A stretch of 6,049 nucleotides of DNA from JANNAV01 sp031384695. Its GTDB lineage: Bacteria > Pseudomonadota > Alphaproteobacteria > Rhodobacterales > Rhodobacteraceae. The stretch spans positions 1 through 6,049 of the forward strand of contig JANNAV010000310.1 in the NCBI GenBank assembly GCA_031384695.1, given 5' to 3'. The notes beneath the pieces were generated by a model. It did not search any database. It was not told the origin of the DNA and saw only the letters and a program-made list of their open reading frames with translations. This document shows, piece after piece, positions 5,801 through 6,049 of this stretch (the stretch's first letter is position 1; each line of letters begins with the position of its first letter). A program made the translations under genes and the position numbers.

Positions 5801-6049
5801 CGGGCAGAAGCGGCGGCGAAAGCCAAAGGGACTGCCCGGAAAATCTGAAGATCAGGCAAGCGAAGATACGCTAGGAAACCGGTGTCCTTGTTGTTTTTGT
5901 CGGAAGATCGCTCTTTGAAATTGTTATTTGAGAAGGGATATGTGGGCGGTTTGGGCGCATCGGCGTTTGACTGTTTGCATATCGGCTTGGGTAGGGGAGT
6001 TGCAGCGATGTTTCTTTCCGATGACCTGAGTGAAAGCTTCACGGTTTGT
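5776..6049 (+). other. rRNA operon leader (upstream of 16S rRNA, cut by window edge)
   Basis: These 274 bases carry no supported protein gene. They run from the predicted start site to the window edge and contain a boxA-like element. The stretches from boxA onward (GAGAAGGGATATGTGGGCGG at 5930-5949, then a GGGTAGGGGAGTTGCAGCGA-type segment near 5990) match my recollection of Rhodobacteraceae pre-16S leaders. The 16S gene would then start within a few bases of the right edge. No mature 16S sequence is inside the window, so the operon identity is inferred from the leader alone. Confidence 0.72.
5910..5920 (+). promoter_or_regulatory. boxA antitermination element
   Basis: GCTCTTTGAAA is close to the bacterial rRNA boxA core (GCTCTTTAACA in E. 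coli), where NusB-NusE bind to protect the untranslated rRNA transcript from Rho. Its position about 135 bases into the leader fits an rRNA operon. A possible small hairpin, AGGA/TCCT at 5873-5888, lies upstream where boxB could sit, but it is weak. Confidence 0.7.

Noticed and set aside
5698..6042. Minus-strand open frame of 114 codons in the right-edge spacer
   Set aside because: It is antisense to the rRNA leader and promoter; its composition (many R, K, S, P) looks like translated non-coding sequence.

Overview
The window looks like chromosomal DNA from an alphaproteobacterium of the Rhodobacteraceae (Rhodobacter/Roseobacter group). The DNA is GC-rich, and the protein types and the ribosomal RNA leader at the right edge fit that group. 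This placement comes from recalled sequence character, not from a database search. No mobile element, CRISPR array, tRNA or phage gene is visible.

Left part (1-2330): two amino-acid metabolism genes diverge from a 100-bp spacer. argG (argininosuccinate synthase) runs leftward and is cut by the window edge. ilvA (threonine ammonia-lyase, 415 aa) runs rightward. The spacer holds a 9-bp inverted repeat, and each arm contains a TTGCC-type -35 candidate, one for each gene. The ilvA promoter candidate would start transcription at or next to its ATG.

Middle (2313-3799): two genes lie on the minus strand. One is an uncharacterised protein with a Rossmann-like pattern reminiscent of MptE-like or GT42-type proteins, whose stop overlaps the 3' end of ilvA by 18 bp. 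The other is a small secreted single-domain fasciclin (FAS1) protein. A strong GC-rich hairpin terminator (3256-3287) lies between them.

Right part (3800-5592): a 282-bp divergent spacer leads into msrP-msrQ. These encode the Tat-exported molybdopterin catalytic subunit and the heme-binding membrane subunit of the periplasmic methionine sulfoxide reductase. The two genes overlap by one base (TGATG). A three-fold GAAGC-type repeat with 10-bp period lies upstream of msrP and may be a regulator site.

Right edge (5593-6049): no protein gene is supported. The stretch is best read as the promoter and leader of an rRNA operon: a TTGCGG/TAAACA promoter with 17-bp spacing, an AT-rich upstream element, a hairpin at the predicted 5' end, and a boxA-like antitermination element GCTCTTTGAAA. 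16S rRNA is expected to begin just past the right edge.

Overall this is an ordinary housekeeping region. The uncharacterised minus-strand gene and the regulatory architecture of the spacers are the parts most worth a second look.
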